Shown here piece by piece: positions 1-13,044 of a stretch of 64,000 bases of DNA (the stretch's first letter is position 1; each line of letters begins with the position of its first letter). Source of the DNA: Glebionis coronaria. Lineage: Eukaryota > Streptophyta > Magnoliopsida > Asterales > Asteraceae. The translations under genes and the position numbers were made by a program. The stretch covers positions 124,238,340 through 124,302,339 of the forward strand of contig CM046875.1 in NCBI GenBank assembly GCA_025667525.1, written 5' to 3'. The notes under the pieces were generated by a model that saw nothing but the letters and a program-made list of their open reading frames with translations, was not told the DNA's origin and did no database searches.

Positions 1-805
1 ATAATATGGCTAGATAACATGAGATTTGTGGCTAGAAATGATCAAATGGTGATGTTGGATGGTGGAGTGGGACGGAAAGGATGAGAGGGAGAGAGTATGT
101 GTGAGTTGTTTTGCATGTGAAAATGGAGTAAATGGTATGTGTTAGTGGTTTTTGCTAGTTTGGTGGGATGAGTTAGCTTTCATGTGAAGCTAAGCTTACA
201 TGTGTAAGCTAGCTAAGTGTAAGGATGCCACATCAAGGATGTGGTGTCCTCTTTGGCCGTCCCATGTGTTAGTGGGGTGGGATAAACTTGTTTTGTCCCA
301 TCCCGCTAATTTACGGGTATTCCTCGATTCTAGTTTCCTCGATTTGCGTGCCTTCGGGTCGTTTTACAAAAAACGTTTTTATAAATCATGAATCAACGGC
401 ACAAAACGAAATTAATAAAAATTGTCTCATCAAAAATGGAGTTCAAAAACGTAAATACGTAATCCTAAGGTTTCTGGTTTAGTCGTAAAGGACGTTAAAT
501 TATTCACGTAAGTCCTAATCTCTTCTCGTAAATTTGTGAGTTTATGAACTAACTCAAATTTAAAATCCCAAAATAATATTCACGGATAAATTTATTTTCT
601 AAAATGTCGGACTGTCACCATAACGGTGTATGTAAACGTAAGCACGTAACGTAGAATCCTCCGGTTTAGACATAGTCGATGCTACTTCAAGACGTAAATC
701 CAAATTTCTTCCCAAAAATAAGTGAGTTCATAATATAACATTAAAATAATGTTTTAAATAATATTTGAGAATAAAATATCAACCATAAATTGACGGATTG
801 TCACA
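1..805 (-). repeat. 3' LTR of element K (Tekay-like gypsy), cut by window edge
   Basis: Nearly identical to 8975-9780: both stretches start at ATAATATGG and end at the same TTGTCACA. By eye there are roughly 17 differences over about 805 bases, near 2 percent. Read on the minus strand the LTR begins TGTGACAATCC, the usual start of Tekay-type chromovirus LTRs. Only the first ~800 bases of this LTR (minus-strand sense) lie in the window; the rest is beyond position 1. No coding sequence is supported here, and small ORFs in it are duplicated in the other LTR. Confidence 0.9.
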
Positions 806-825
806 GCATTTACCCCTAAACAGGA
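806..825 (-). other. Polypurine tract of element K
   Basis: Immediately before the minus-strand LTR start the sequence reads, on the minus strand, TCCTGTTTAGGGGTAAATGC. A G/A-rich run abutting TGTGACA is the expected plus-strand primer site of an LTR element. An exact 19 bp copy also lies at 2710-2728. Confidence 0.65.
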
Positions 826-1599
826 TCTTTGTCCTCAAAGATCTTTTTATATTACTACTCGCTTCTTATAGAGTTAAGGCCATGTGGGTATTTCCTTCAC
901 ATTCGGTCTTTTCTCACAAGTGTAATCCATTACAATACGCGAGTTTCATCAAACATAACTACGGGAATAAGATCAGGCTAAACGTTGACTTACTTTCTCT
1001 ATCCATGATGTTCACGGGTTTTTGATGAATCCAACTTTTCGCCGATCTAAACTTCATTAAGGAATAGTCAGATTTTCACTTGATAGGCATTTTATCATGT
1101 TCGATATACGAAACATAATTCACGCAGCTCTTGAAGTCCTAGGGTAGATCCAGCTTATATGCCTTTCAAACCAATCTTTTACATCATCTCAATGGTCCCA
1201 TACAACGGGAACTTAGATCTCATGATCTTTCAGATCATCAATTCATTTTTCCATGGTTAAAATTTTTGGCCTAACTTCGCTACACATCTGGCACTTCAAG
1301 ATCTACATTTCATATTCACATAACCTCCTGCCTACTATCGACAGTCAATAATCAGATCCTAGTTTACACAATCATTTCAGGTCTTGCAGGTTGGGTATTT
1401 TGCAAGGTTAGGTTTGTCATCATAGGAAACCTTAAACCTAAAAGACATGTACAACTCACAATGGGTGTATGTCGGGTGTCTTCATCCCAACTCCTGCATA
1501 CAGATGCTCTAATATATATCCTCACAAGATTCGATCTTGATCCTAATACGATAATTATCAATGATAATCTTTCCAAAGGAAAAACGATTATACCATTCA

Positions 1600-1915
1600 T
1601 TACCAAAGGTCAATCATCCAAGCATAAAACAACACTTTTAGTGTTTTGTATCATTATTTTACCTCGTCCCTTCGATTGGGGTGGTACACAGTACTCTCAT
1701 CAAGATTCGTTCTCAATGACTTCTGAGCAAATCTCTAGAAATTCGATGCGAAGCGAGGATCTTGATAGAGATGATCGATACAGGCACACTATGTTTACAC
1801 AACTCTTTTAAATACAAAGAGTCAATTTCTTCATCAAGAATCTATCATTAACAAGAATGATATTAGCATATTTGGTCAGTCTGTCGATGATGACCCAAAT
1901 CGAATCAAATTCAGA
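1600..1915 (-). pseudogene. Integrase core relic of element K
   Basis: On the minus strand near 1915-1855 the translation reads IWVIIDRLTK, the conserved strand around the first catalytic Asp of Ty3/gypsy integrases. Further on, near 1790-1770, comes VPVSIIS. After a frame change, near 1690-1665, there is a form of the STAYHPQ motif (STVYHP). The spacing fits the integrase catalytic core of a chromovirus. The reading frame is broken at least twice and the second catalytic Asp region is garbled, so the protein cannot be made. It lies about 1 kb upstream of the 3' LTR, the expected place for integrase in this group. Confidence 0.75.
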
Positions 1916-4900
1916 TGATGACCTTTGAAATAGTTAGACGTTTACTAATGTATGAGGCGGTGTATTCCTTCATAATTTGCCATAAGTACAACTTCTTCAG
2001 ATGAGATACACTTAATCTGAAATGACATGAATAGAATGCTTATACTTACGAGATTCCAGCATGACTAAATCTCAAAATCTCCACATTTAGGCAACTACAA
2101 GTGGCCTTTAAAACATCTAACGCCATCGGCTTCTCAATTCTAATGGTTCACATTAGCCGCGAACCTCCCTTTTTTATCTATATTATCCTTTTTACAAACA
2201 TCGTTTATATTTCAAATTGCTCGGCAATTTATTTTGCACAGTCATTATTAAGAAATACATCATAATTGGTTCTTTATCCTTTCTACATAATGTGTCAGTA
2301 TTTACATTCACCTTCCCTGATGAAATAATTATCATGACCGTATTCATTCAAAATTTCTTTCTTCACATTTTCTAGGTTTTAGTTTCGTCTCAACTATCAT
2401 TTTTATCAGTTTTGCTCAATTCGACGTTTAAAGCGTCGTTATATATTTCAAATAATTAAATAATAAATGTTTAGTTTTTATGAAACGTAAACGTAAAAGT
2501 TTTAAATTTTCTCAGTTCATCTAATTATAGAAAAATGTTCAAAATAAATTTAAAATAATTATTAAGATTCGTAAATGTTCGAAAATCTTTGGTTATACTT
2601 TGGTCAAAATTTTCTTAGCTGAAAAGCAAAAATTGTCGTTTCAAATTTCAAGTCATGATATAAATGGTTTTCCTTAATCCTTCTTAAGTTGTCTTAAGGT
2701 ATGCAAAAACATTTACCCCTAAACAGGAGTTTAGTTAAATGTTTTGGGTATAAGGGAATAATCCCTCAAAAGTTCTTTTCGATAAAACATTTGTCAAAAC
2801 ACATTTACACTTTCTTTTTGGTAAAACCCAAAGTCTTAAAAGGGCTCTAAATTTTTGAAGAGTCAATATAGATTCCATTATCTTATTAATCACACGGTCA
2901 AATAATGTAAAGGATTAAGTCTTTAATCACATGTTAAATACTCAAGGTACAAGTTTTTATTGTTCGGCTAATTTAGGGCAGTCTATAACTAATTATTAAC
3001 TCATTCTTATTCTTATAAACAAATAGATGGCCCTTAATGATCACAAGCATGAATTTATCAATTTACAGCATACACACGTGATTCACCCAATTTATGAATG
3101 CTACATGTGTATTAGTCAATCCAAACGTCATCACGTGAAACTCATAATGTTCATACAAGTATCGGATGTAGTGATTGGAATAGATAATCTTTTTCGCGTA
3201 TGCGAAATTGATGATAACCATGCCGAGGATCAAATCTTTGAATATACACTAGAACCTTGTAAATGATCGAACAATCTATTATCTTGGGTAGTGAATATAG
3301 ATTTTAATAGTAAATTTACTTACTTCACGATAATTAATAAATATAAGGAATGATAACACCATAGCTCTTCATAATGACGAGCTCGGTAGAATAAAATCTT
3401 TCTCCGACAACTTTTTCAGTTGTACGATAATTCGTTTAATTCAGATGGTGCTGACGTACAGTGCACATGCCACAGGTGCAGCACCATGAATATAATTAAT
3501 ACCAATTCATCTTACCTTAATGGCGAAAGTATAGGTAATTCATCAACAAATACCTCCTAAAGTTTCAAATAGCAGGAACATCTTTTAATAAATTTACTTT
3601 AAGTTCTTTCTAGATTACAATATCTATGACTAGTTCATAACCATTCACGGTATAATTTCAAATCTAAATGCAGGATATGGTCATCCATCAAGAATTATTT
3701 AGATCACTTTTGATAATCAACATCTTATCATTTAAGGGAATTATATTCGAGTTCTCATCAATTAAGACAATGTCGTCATGTCATAATCAATCAATCTATT
3801 CTACTAGCACTATCAACTTTCTAGTTTCATTGCCGTTGATAAGATGTGAACTTCTCAAAAGACTAATAATAACTCATGATCTTTCACAAATTCAAGGATA
3901 TAGGGAGACACGACTACCATTAAAAGAGGAAGGTCAACGCATAATCTACGCGAGAGAATTTCAAATCAGATACAGACGAAAACATTAACGAATATGAATA
4001 TATCCCATGTTTTCATAATTTGAGTACGCAATCGAAAGCTCCTCGGATCGTTACCCAGGTCATTCAAATGAAACCAAATCAAAAGAAATGATAGGAACGT
4101 CGATACATCCAATCGGGTATCAACACTCGGTAATCAGATATTTTTTCCAGAGAATCTCACCACGGAAGAATTGGACAAGAAGGGGATATCAATTGTAAAA
4201 TAAGACAAGTTCCATAGATGAGTAAATTCGACTCAGAAGAATAAATAGTACGGGCACATATGTAGGTGTCCCTATCAATATGTCCCTATTTTTCACATCT
4301 TGCAGATCTCATAAAATTTTATCTTTCACAATCTTCAAGAAAATGTAGTGTTTATTAATAAGTTTTATGGCGACTACTAATCAGCCTTGCATTGTCCATT
4401 CCAAATTGTATGTAGGCGCGCAACTATATACAATTTCAAGATTAACGATGCAATACTCAGTTCGTCAAAATTTTATCATCATGTTTAAAATATATATTCA
4501 TGCTTAATTCAAAATGAATTTACAGATATTTTCTTTATCATGGAAACAATTAAGTTTTCCAAGATGTTTCATAAACAACTTCATTTCGATAACGATTATT
4601 TATAAATCTCACTTTAAATAATTCATATGGTGATGAAAATTCAATTTTTCCCAAGGGATACTATTGTATCTTATAAAAACAATGAGTGATCTGCAAAAGA
4701 ATGATGAGGAGTGGTTCACCAAGAACTAACTACAATATATCAGGAAATGAGCTTAGCTAAATAATCATGAGGTTCATGACCTTGATGGCACTCAAAAAGA
4801 ATAATCCACAATGTAACTCAATTCTAGATGAGTACTTGTTCAATGGTTGCATCACTAATGCAAACATTAGGAAGAAGCAAGAAAAGATAGATATCATCGA

Positions 4901-5936
4901 TACATGTAGAATTTAGCAATCAAAGGTAGTTTTTTCATTAATCACAAACAAGTAAAAATTGTACCGTAACACATTACGTGTCACTATGTCATACAATTCC
5001 AAGAACTCATCCTACCAACTGACGTCTCAGTTAAGTTAGGGATTTTTAAAAGATACCACAATGAATACTAATCTACAAGAGTCATGGGGGTTCCACCTGT
5101 CCCGGAAGATCCATCGGTCCCTATTCAGAAGAAGATTTCTTCAATTTATTTCCTGGACACTGGGCATCCTCATCATTGGAAAATGGTCTAGGAACAACCC
5201 TTAACACGAACTAATAAATTATTTAAAACCTTATAATTCAATCACAGAACTTAACAACTTCCTCTTAACAATTTCATATTCCATACGAGTTAAATTTGAC
5301 TTTATTCAAGTTTCAACCAACTTATACTCAATTCGATATCCTACCTCATTTCCTAATATTTCAACTTTATTTTTAAACCTTAAAACGGCAATAAAAGATC
5401 GATATGAACAACACTTAATTTCCAATCCTATAGCTCCTTCATCAATAGTTATCAAATGAGTCACTAGCATGAGATGACTCACACATTCAATTAGATTTCT
5501 CAGAAAGGTACTAGTGGTATGAGGCTTTTGGGTAATGGTTCCAATGACAGCCTCAAGTGCAACATTCACCCTTTCGATTTCAAATTTAAGAATTGGATGA
5601 CACCGAATCAGATGACACCTTTCCAGGTGGTAACATTTTGTCAAACTCCACTCTATAACGAAAGATCGTCATGACATCGATATCAGATTTATTCTCGCCA
5701 ATTCTTCTTCAAAATCATAATCAACTACTATCTATATTTCTACAAATATCAACCATTTTGTTGGGATCATAAATATCCACAACTTGGTTTAGATCTGGAA
5801 TAGCTAGATTTCCTACAGGAATAGCTTAGATTAATTTACTAGGGGATTTAGGGTTCCTTGTGACAATCTACGTCGTATAAATACCTCGTATAAATATCAA
5901 AATAATCATCAAACAATCATGTAGTAAAATTACATC

Positions 5937-6154
<218 letters not shown>

Positions 6155-6341
6155 ATCCAAGTTATATATATATTAAAATAACACTTCTCAGTCTGGCCTT
6201 GTCGGTAACTCGGGAATTCTTCAGCACCGTTATAGTCAAAAGATTTTTAGACATTTTAAGAAAAATGTTTATAGTTAAAAGATTTTGAAATGTTTTATTC
6301 AAAACCTTGGTTTTAAAAATCTTTCGTTCTCTATAACGAGA

Positions 6342-6353
6342 GCTCTGGTACTA
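6342..6353 (-). other. Primer binding site of element K
   Basis: On the minus strand, three bases after the LTR end, the sequence reads TAGTACCAGAGC. It matches 10 of 12 bases of TGGTATCAGAGC, the complement of the plant initiator tRNA-Met 3' end. This fixes 6357-9780 as the 5' LTR. Confidence 0.7.
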
Positions 6354-6356
6354 ATT

Positions 6357-9300
6357 TGTAACACCCCCAAATTTACACAATTCAATACAGCAGAAGACTC
6401 GTTGGTGTTACGGGATAACACATTACTCACATCATAGACAACGCATAAACATCGCGTCGTTTATTAATAAAGCATTTCCATTCATAAATATCAAATTTAC
6501 ATAGGTCCCAAGTCATTGTATTTCATACAAGTTTTACAAAGAATTTGAATGGAAATTATTATTTAAGTGTGGGCCATGAATTCTTGTAGTCTTCCCGAGA
6601 ATTCCCTTCAAGTACCTGAGATAAAACATGTTAAAAGAAAAGGTCAGCGATAACGCCGAGTGAATTCATAGAGTTTTAATTAAATCCATCAATATAACAT
6701 CGGTATAAAATTATTACCGAAAATCATTTTGTACAAATCTTTGTAATAGGCCATAAAATAGCCAAAGTCATTTTATACAAATCCTTATCAAAATCATAAT
6801 ATAGGCGTTTGCCTTCAAAATCATTATACGAACCATTTTCGTAAAAACATCATACAATACGTTTTATAACGTTGTATAAAGTTAAATAAAAACCATTATA
6901 TGAATATGGTTATGTAAAACCAAAACACGAATATAATATCAATAATATGACCCTGTATTACTAGTCAGGCAATATATTGTAATTCAATGCATAAAGCAGT
7001 ATTTTCGTTATTTTTGGATTATTATAAGCCGCATGACATTGTTACCTTACTACAACAAACAACGGGTAGCTAGCCCGAAACTCAATTTGCCCATCTAAAT
7101 CAGCGTGTCGTCACAATAATCACGCTTGTGTAAATCTTCTCATACATAAATTCGCTTACCAATCAATGTGGCACGACGGGGATCAACCGTCAAGGCACGA
7201 ACTGGGGTGATCGTCCCCAAATAGTACTATTATATGCATAAGCGTCTACCAAATCCCGGTAGTTCACAATTCATGCTAATGGGACTTTTAGTGACATAAC
7301 CTAACTTTAATAATCCATTTCATTTCATCTATCAGGTCATTTAATCATTCATCGAGTCATACAGTCATTCGGGTCCAAATTAATAAACAGACAATCGGGA
7401 CAACTAGTGTCCTATTTCATAAAAACTAACATGTTATCTCCCTCGCGGGTTTATAAAACATTTTATAAAAACATTTAAAAGAGTGTGAGGCTATGAACTC
7501 ACGTTGATGTGGGAAAGCGGGTTATCGATAATTCGGATGTACGGTACGTGCTTCAATCACGGAAACCTAGACAAATAATACTTTGTCTTAGACTCTTGTC
7601 CAATGACTTTATAAAATAACAATTATGTATACATATGATGATTTTATATATACTATGATGATCAAGTGGGTTTATACATTCTCATTTACTCATTTTATGT
7701 TATGTATTGGTAACTTTTATACTAGTTTACTAATTTTACCTATTTATATGTTTTAGGTCCAATAAGCCTATTATAACTTGTATTAATCCATTTTATACTT
7801 GTATTATCAGTATTTATACTTTACATGTTGGGCCCAAATGGGTTAAGCCCAATAAGTAATTTTTATAAGTGTAACTTATTTAGTTAAATTATTAGTCCAA
7901 ACATGCTAACTTAGCTCGTTAATGTCCGTATGTCATATAGTTCGGGTTTTATCGGTTTTTACTTGTATTAGGTACTTATATATCAGTATATGACTTTTAA
8001 AAACTTTACATTAGACGGGTTTGATCGTCTAAGTTTTAATTGGCGAAAAACGTTAATTTTACGGTAATAGCCAAAAAAGTCGTAAAAATCATGTTTATAG
8101 TTTTTATAACTTATAAATCTTATTCAACTACCATTTTTATAAAGTGTCCATTTATTTAACCTTATACATATTTATATAAATGAAATTTATAAGTTAGTGG
8201 GTTTTAATTCACATTTTATACTATATTAGTTTGAGTGCTTATATAATACTATTAAACATTAATTCTTCAAAATCTGATTTTTAGTTTCATCTTCACCATT
8301 TTTATCATATCTTGAGTTCTATAAGAAGATAGAAGCTCATTATTGGTTGGAATAAACTTCATATTATTTGCTACAAATAAGTTAGTTATAGCTACTGCTC
8401 ATTCCATGTCTAACTATCCTTAACAGTCCCTATAAAACAGACTATTCAGATTGGTACACTCATCTTGTTTTGATCATATCTCACTCATTTTGATGATTCC
8501 ATTGCATGGATAACTCTCACATGTGTATGACATCTAACACTTACTGTAAATGGATTCCACCATGCAATTTTATCAGTTTATGACTTGGTTACTTACTTTT
8601 TTCATACAGCCAACAATTTAAGCAAGATTTTAGCCTTGTTTCTTATGGTTATTCATCTTTTTAATCATATTTATCAACACTTGATCCCCACATAACATTT
8701 TTATCATCATATATTCATCATATACACATACAATAAGAAAGAAAATACATTTGATCTTTACAAAAATAACAAGAGAAATGGAAAGGATGATCTTCTTTAC
8801 CAACCAAGATTATATCTTGTTTTTGGATGACAATAACTTGATAAACACCAAATATATCTCCAAGATCATCAACCACCAAGATTGTTTGTTGAGAAATTAG
8901 CCCTAGGACACAAGCAAATCACCTCCTTTGTTGTTAATATGGCCACCAATCAATCAAGGCTTTAAGGTTTCTCCATAATATGGCAAGATAACATGAGATT
9001 TGTGGCTAGAAATGATCAAATGGTGGTGTTGGATGGTGGAGTGGGACGGCAAGGATGAGAGGGAGAGAGTATGTGTGAGTTGTTTTGCATGTGAAAATGG
9101 AGTAAATGGTATGTGTTAGTGGTTTTTGCTAGTTTGGTGGGATGAGTTAGCTTTCATGTGAAGCTAAGCTTACATGTGTAAGCTAGCTAAGAGTAAGGAT
9201 GCCACATCAAGGATGTGGTGTCCTCTTTGGCCGTCCCATGTGTTAGTGGGGTGGGATAAACTTGTTTTGTCCCATCCCGCTAATTTACGGGTATTCCTCG

Positions 9301-9780
9301 ATTCTAGTTTCCTCGATTTGCGTGCCCTCGGGTCGTTTTACGTAAAACGTTTTTATAAATTATGAATCAACGGCACAAAACGAATCTAATAAAAATTGTC
9401 TCATCAAAAACGGAGTTCAAAAACGTAAATACGTAATCCTAAGGTTTCCGGTTTAGTCGTAAAGGACGTTAAATTATTCACGTAAGTCCTAATCTCTTCT
9501 CGTAAATTTGTGAGTTTATGAACTAACTCAAATTTAAAATCCCAAAATAATATTCACGGATAAATTTATTTTCTGAAATGTCGGACTGTCACCAAAACAG
9601 TGTATGTAAACGTAAGCATGTAACGTAGAATCCTCCGGTTTAGACATAGTCGATGCTACTTCAAGACGTAAATCCAAATTTCTTCCCAAAAATAAGTGAG
9701 TTCATAATATAACATTAAAATAATGTTTTTAAATAATATTTGAGAATAAAATATCAACCATAAATTGACGGATTGTCACA
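6357..9780 (-). repeat. 5' LTR of element K (about 3.4 kb)
   Basis: Bounded on the plus strand by TGTAACACCCCC at 6357 and TTGTCACA ending at 9780; in coding sense it starts TGTGACA and ends GTGTTACA. It contains the block GAGGCTATGAACTCACG near 7486, shared in diverged form with the LTRs of C and, inverted, with B, showing the LTRs are related. The last 806 bases duplicate the window's first 805. No ORF of note. Confidence 0.88.
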
Positions 9781-10155
9781 CGGGAATATGACATACTAGT
9801 CGGTTTTGAATTTTTGCGGGAGTCGGGATTCGTTCCGGCTACCTCAAAATGCTTTTAAAAGTCTAAACTCACTCAAAATGGAAAAAAATGGTTCCGACTC
9901 GACTTAACACGTAAATAAAAAAAGACTTTGAAAAATTCAAATATCGATCAATCGATAATAAAGATAAATTTTTGGGCATCCGTCAGTATCGTAGTCGCTG
10001 TCGGTTCTTCTAAATCGTCAAACGTAAAATTATACGACCTCACACATCGGTTTCAACTTAAAACGTCATACATGTTACCAACAAAATTTCTTAAAAATTT
10101 CAAAAATATACGTAAATTAGGGTTGAATAATGACCTAGGGTTCTGGGTATCACAT
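9781..10155 (-). repeat. Remnant of an older Tekay-like LTR (J)
   Basis: This stretch is diverged but colinear with the LTR ends of element C (22340-22716 and 48580-48952). Shared blocks are a G-rich CGGG..TCGGG opening, CGACTTAA, GGGCATCCGTC, TCAAAAATATACGTAAA and a terminal GGTATCACA. On the minus strand it starts TGTGATACCC. It stops abruptly where K begins at 9780, so K probably inserted into it and the other half lies outside the window. The flank right of 10155 has no polypurine tract, so this is a solo LTR or a 5' LTR. Confidence 0.65.
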
Positions 10156-10869
10156 CAAGCGTAGGTGAAGGTAATTTAAAATAACCCTTTGTTTTTAGTG
10201 AAGTGGTAACTGGGTTCATGAGGGGGAATAATAAGTATTTTGATCTGAAAAAGGTGGGAGGTTTATGTTTGGCGCGTGTTTGTATATTTGAATGTTTACT
10301 TGCACACTTTTAGCCACTAGACTTTGGCAAAAAATGTAAACAAAGTCTTTCAGCCTCACAAACATATAGGCCTTTGTATTTGAAGTTTGGTTTTTCACAC
10401 TTTGGCCACAAAATATTTTCAAAAGGAATTTTAGGGCTTGTAACACTTTTCCATATTTACACTTTCAGTCCTTTTGTGTTTTAAACATGGAATAAGGACT
10501 AGTATTGTAATTCTCTTGGACTTCAAGGGTCTTTCTTGTACATTGAGCATACTTTAGGGACCAAACTTGTAATTTTGAGATATACAAGCGTATAAAGTGT
10601 CAATTCTTCAAAGTTGAAGGACCTTTCTTGTACATCTTCAAATCTTCAAGGTCTTTTCTTGGAAATTCATATCTTGAGACCGGTTCATTGTGCTTTGTTT
10701 CTCGCGTTCATTTTTGCTTGTTTCTTGTGGTATTTTGTCTTTTTCACGATATCCGTACCAAAAATTCGCAAATAACAAACACAAGTATATTTCACGGTAT
10801 TTTACGACATTTTTGCACATTATAAGCCCGTTTTTGATGATGAGACCAGGTATAACTGCAGTCTCATCA
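10156..10869 (-). repeat. 5' part of the Athila-like 3' LTR of element A
   Basis: On the minus strand the sequence from 10869 starts TGATGAGAC and then follows the same order of blocks as the LTRs starting at 35806 and 60881: a 30 bp stem-loop, GGGCTTA, GGTACGGATATCGTGAAA, then a run of phrases such as TTGAAGA and GGTCCTT. It continues to about 10156, where the older Tekay-like LTR J takes over. It sits downstream of the minus-strand pol of element A, so it is the start of A's 3' LTR; its end is not in this window. Confidence 0.7.
10839..10868 (-). other. Terminal stem-loop of Athila-like LTR (copy A)
   Basis: GATGAGAC at 10839-10846 pairs with GTCTCATC at 10861-10868, an 8 bp stem with a 14-base loop. 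It lies one base inside the LTR start. The same 30 bp geometry is seen at 35807-35836 and 60882-60911. Confidence 0.75.
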
Positions 10870-11635
10870 CTCCGCCATACTAAACCATTGTTGTGCCGTC
10901 ACGAAATGCTAGAATAAAGTATCTAAGCATCTCCAAAATTCACTTTTATTAACCTTTATTTAAACGTAAACTCACTATACTACTACTATGTGAATTATAG
11001 AGATTATGAATGATTTTCATTACAAGAATGTGACTTTTAGGGTCTAAGCATAAAAATAAGTGAATGTTTTATAGAGTTAAGTTCGTCATCCTTGATTGTC
11101 ATACATTCCATGCTAAGTGTAAAAACGAGATTATTGTTGGTACAAGTCACAATGCTAACACTACTCATGCATTCAAATTGTGTTATATTTTTTATTCCCG
11201 CAATCCTACTTATTAGAAATGAAAATATATATCTAGAATTTTTTAACTATTTTTTTGTCATGGATCACAAGGATTCATATTGACTTATTGAATATTTATT
11301 AAGCCGAAAATAAAGTTGACACGGTTTATTCAATAAGTAGCTAGAGGACATGATCTTTCAAAACGTTCCTTATAATCATAAAAAGTCGATATCTCGATAT
11401 AGCTTTGATCACGACATGGGACCTTTCCTGGACCAATATTTGGCATGTGTTTTGCACTTCATCTTGAGAGACGATCTTTGTCATAGTCTTCTCTGCATTT
11501 ATGGCATACATCTTTTTCTTGATTTAGAGATGCTTCATCTTTGAACACGACTTCATTCACTTGTGTTTCTCCTCATTTTGGAACTTAGATCATGCAACGA
11601 TCCGCCTCCTTTTCGGACTTGGATTCATAAATTGA

Positions 11636-11820
11636 TCCTCATGCCTTGTAAGGGCCTTTTTGGATTCATAGACTTTTCCGCAACCTTTTGGAGTACTTTG
11701 CTTTTCGTCGTATGTCTTCATCCTTCATTTTGGATTTGGATTCGTGAAATTCACATCTTTTTGGGTTTAGCAACAAAAGGTAATCCTCATGCCTTGTAAA
11801 GGCCTTTTTGGATTCGCAAA
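11636..11820. repeat. Direct repeat, 148 bp apart
   Basis: TCCTCATGCCTTGTAAGGGC begins at 11636 and recurs with one change at 11784, each followed by CTTTTTGGATTC. The spacer between them carries a related phrase (TTTTGGATTTGGATTC near 11737). Confidence 0.8.
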
Positions 11821-12604
11821 TCTTTGCATCCCTTTTTGATAAGTTATGTTTGTAAAATGTACTTTATGTAATCATAATTAACTTTCAAATGATCTTGTTC
11901 TAGAAGCTAATACCATATAAACCGTATGTCCTTTATTTATTGCAATTATTTTTCCTAATGTATTGATCTTATGGGAGAAAAAGCCACAATTGAAACACAT
12001 GAGTTTTTGAAAGAACATTTTCATGTTCTACGTTTAGCATGATCACTTGTCTAACTCTATCACTTCTCGTTCTTCACTATATAAAGACTTCTAATTAAAG
12101 AGACTCGTGAATACTTAGCCCTGCAAGTCAAAATTAGGCTAAATTTGGATTAGCTCCATTAAGACTATATTAAATCGAAGTTTTGGGTTTTCAAGTCACC
12201 TATAGGAGCTTTCAATTTCTTAGACTTTTTCAAGCTTTAGAGAATGCGTTTTAAAGTTCCCTTGATAAGTGACTTTCTAGGATCAATTATAGGAACTTGC
12301 AAAAAGTTCTTGTTCTTAATCCCTTTCGAGTTAAGACATTCGCGTTTTAAAGTTCCCTATATAAAAGTCTATCAAAACTTGATTCAAGCGGGTTATGGAA
12401 TGTAAAGGGCTCCAAAGGCCCATCAAGTCAAATATTAACTCTTATTCTACTCAACAGAAAATATACATTCGTGTCTTAAAAACACTAATGAAAACTAAGA
12501 AAAAATTGAAAATTTGGCCATTTTTAGCCTTATTAGTAACAAAACATAAACAAAATGATGAAAGTTGGAAAGCGTGAGGGCTTAGCAAGGTAAGTATCTA
12601 TTCA

Positions 12605-12619
12605 CCCCCCCCCCCCCCC
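12605..12619. repeat. Poly-C run of 15
   Basis: Fifteen consecutive C bases inside the post-pol region of element A. Length is likely unstable and may be affected by sequencing. Confidence 0.9.
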
Positions 12620-13044
12620 ATACTAATATTAAACATTGTCCTAAATGTTTCGAGTCTAAGGGTGGAGCACCCCCATACTAGAGACGAAAAGTCGAATTCT
12701 TAGGATCTAGCATGGAAAGGGTGATCAACAATAAATCTAAAGCCGTTTATGAATTATGCTAATATATTATCGTTAGAAAAATAAAGGATATGTCGTGGAT
12801 TCGTGAAAACTTATTCAAGCAAACAATCTAGGCTCACATAAATGAACACGAGAGGCTTCAATCGTGGCGATGATGATGATCTAGAGAACACGTTCACACA
12901 CAACCACAAAAAAACGAGTTGGAAGGGCACAAATCCCCTCACATTAGAAAGCGATAATATGTACATGGATAAACATGGGAATTCCCCCACGAAGCACCTC
13001 GGATGTTATTACCGAGTCATGAGCTCGACTCGATCCCCTCAATG

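Larger units (their letters stand above)
10870..13044 (-). mobile_element. Post-pol non-coding region of element A
   Basis: About 2.2 kb between the end of A's integrase and its 3' LTR, the place where Athila elements often carry an env-like ORF. I find no ORF of convincing length or motif on the minus strand. It holds two copies of a roughly 35-base phrase 148 bp apart (11636 and 11784) and a 15-base poly-C run at 12605-12619. It is either a decayed env-like gene or an untranslated region; nothing in it decides which. Confidence 0.5.

Noticed and set aside
1461..1811. 116-codon plus-strand ORF
   Set aside because: It lies opposite the integrase relic of element K; the minus strand carries the real signal.
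12605..12619. Poly-C as a polypurine tract (poly-G on minus strand)
   Set aside because: It is not next to an LTR start; the LTR of A begins 1.7 kb away.
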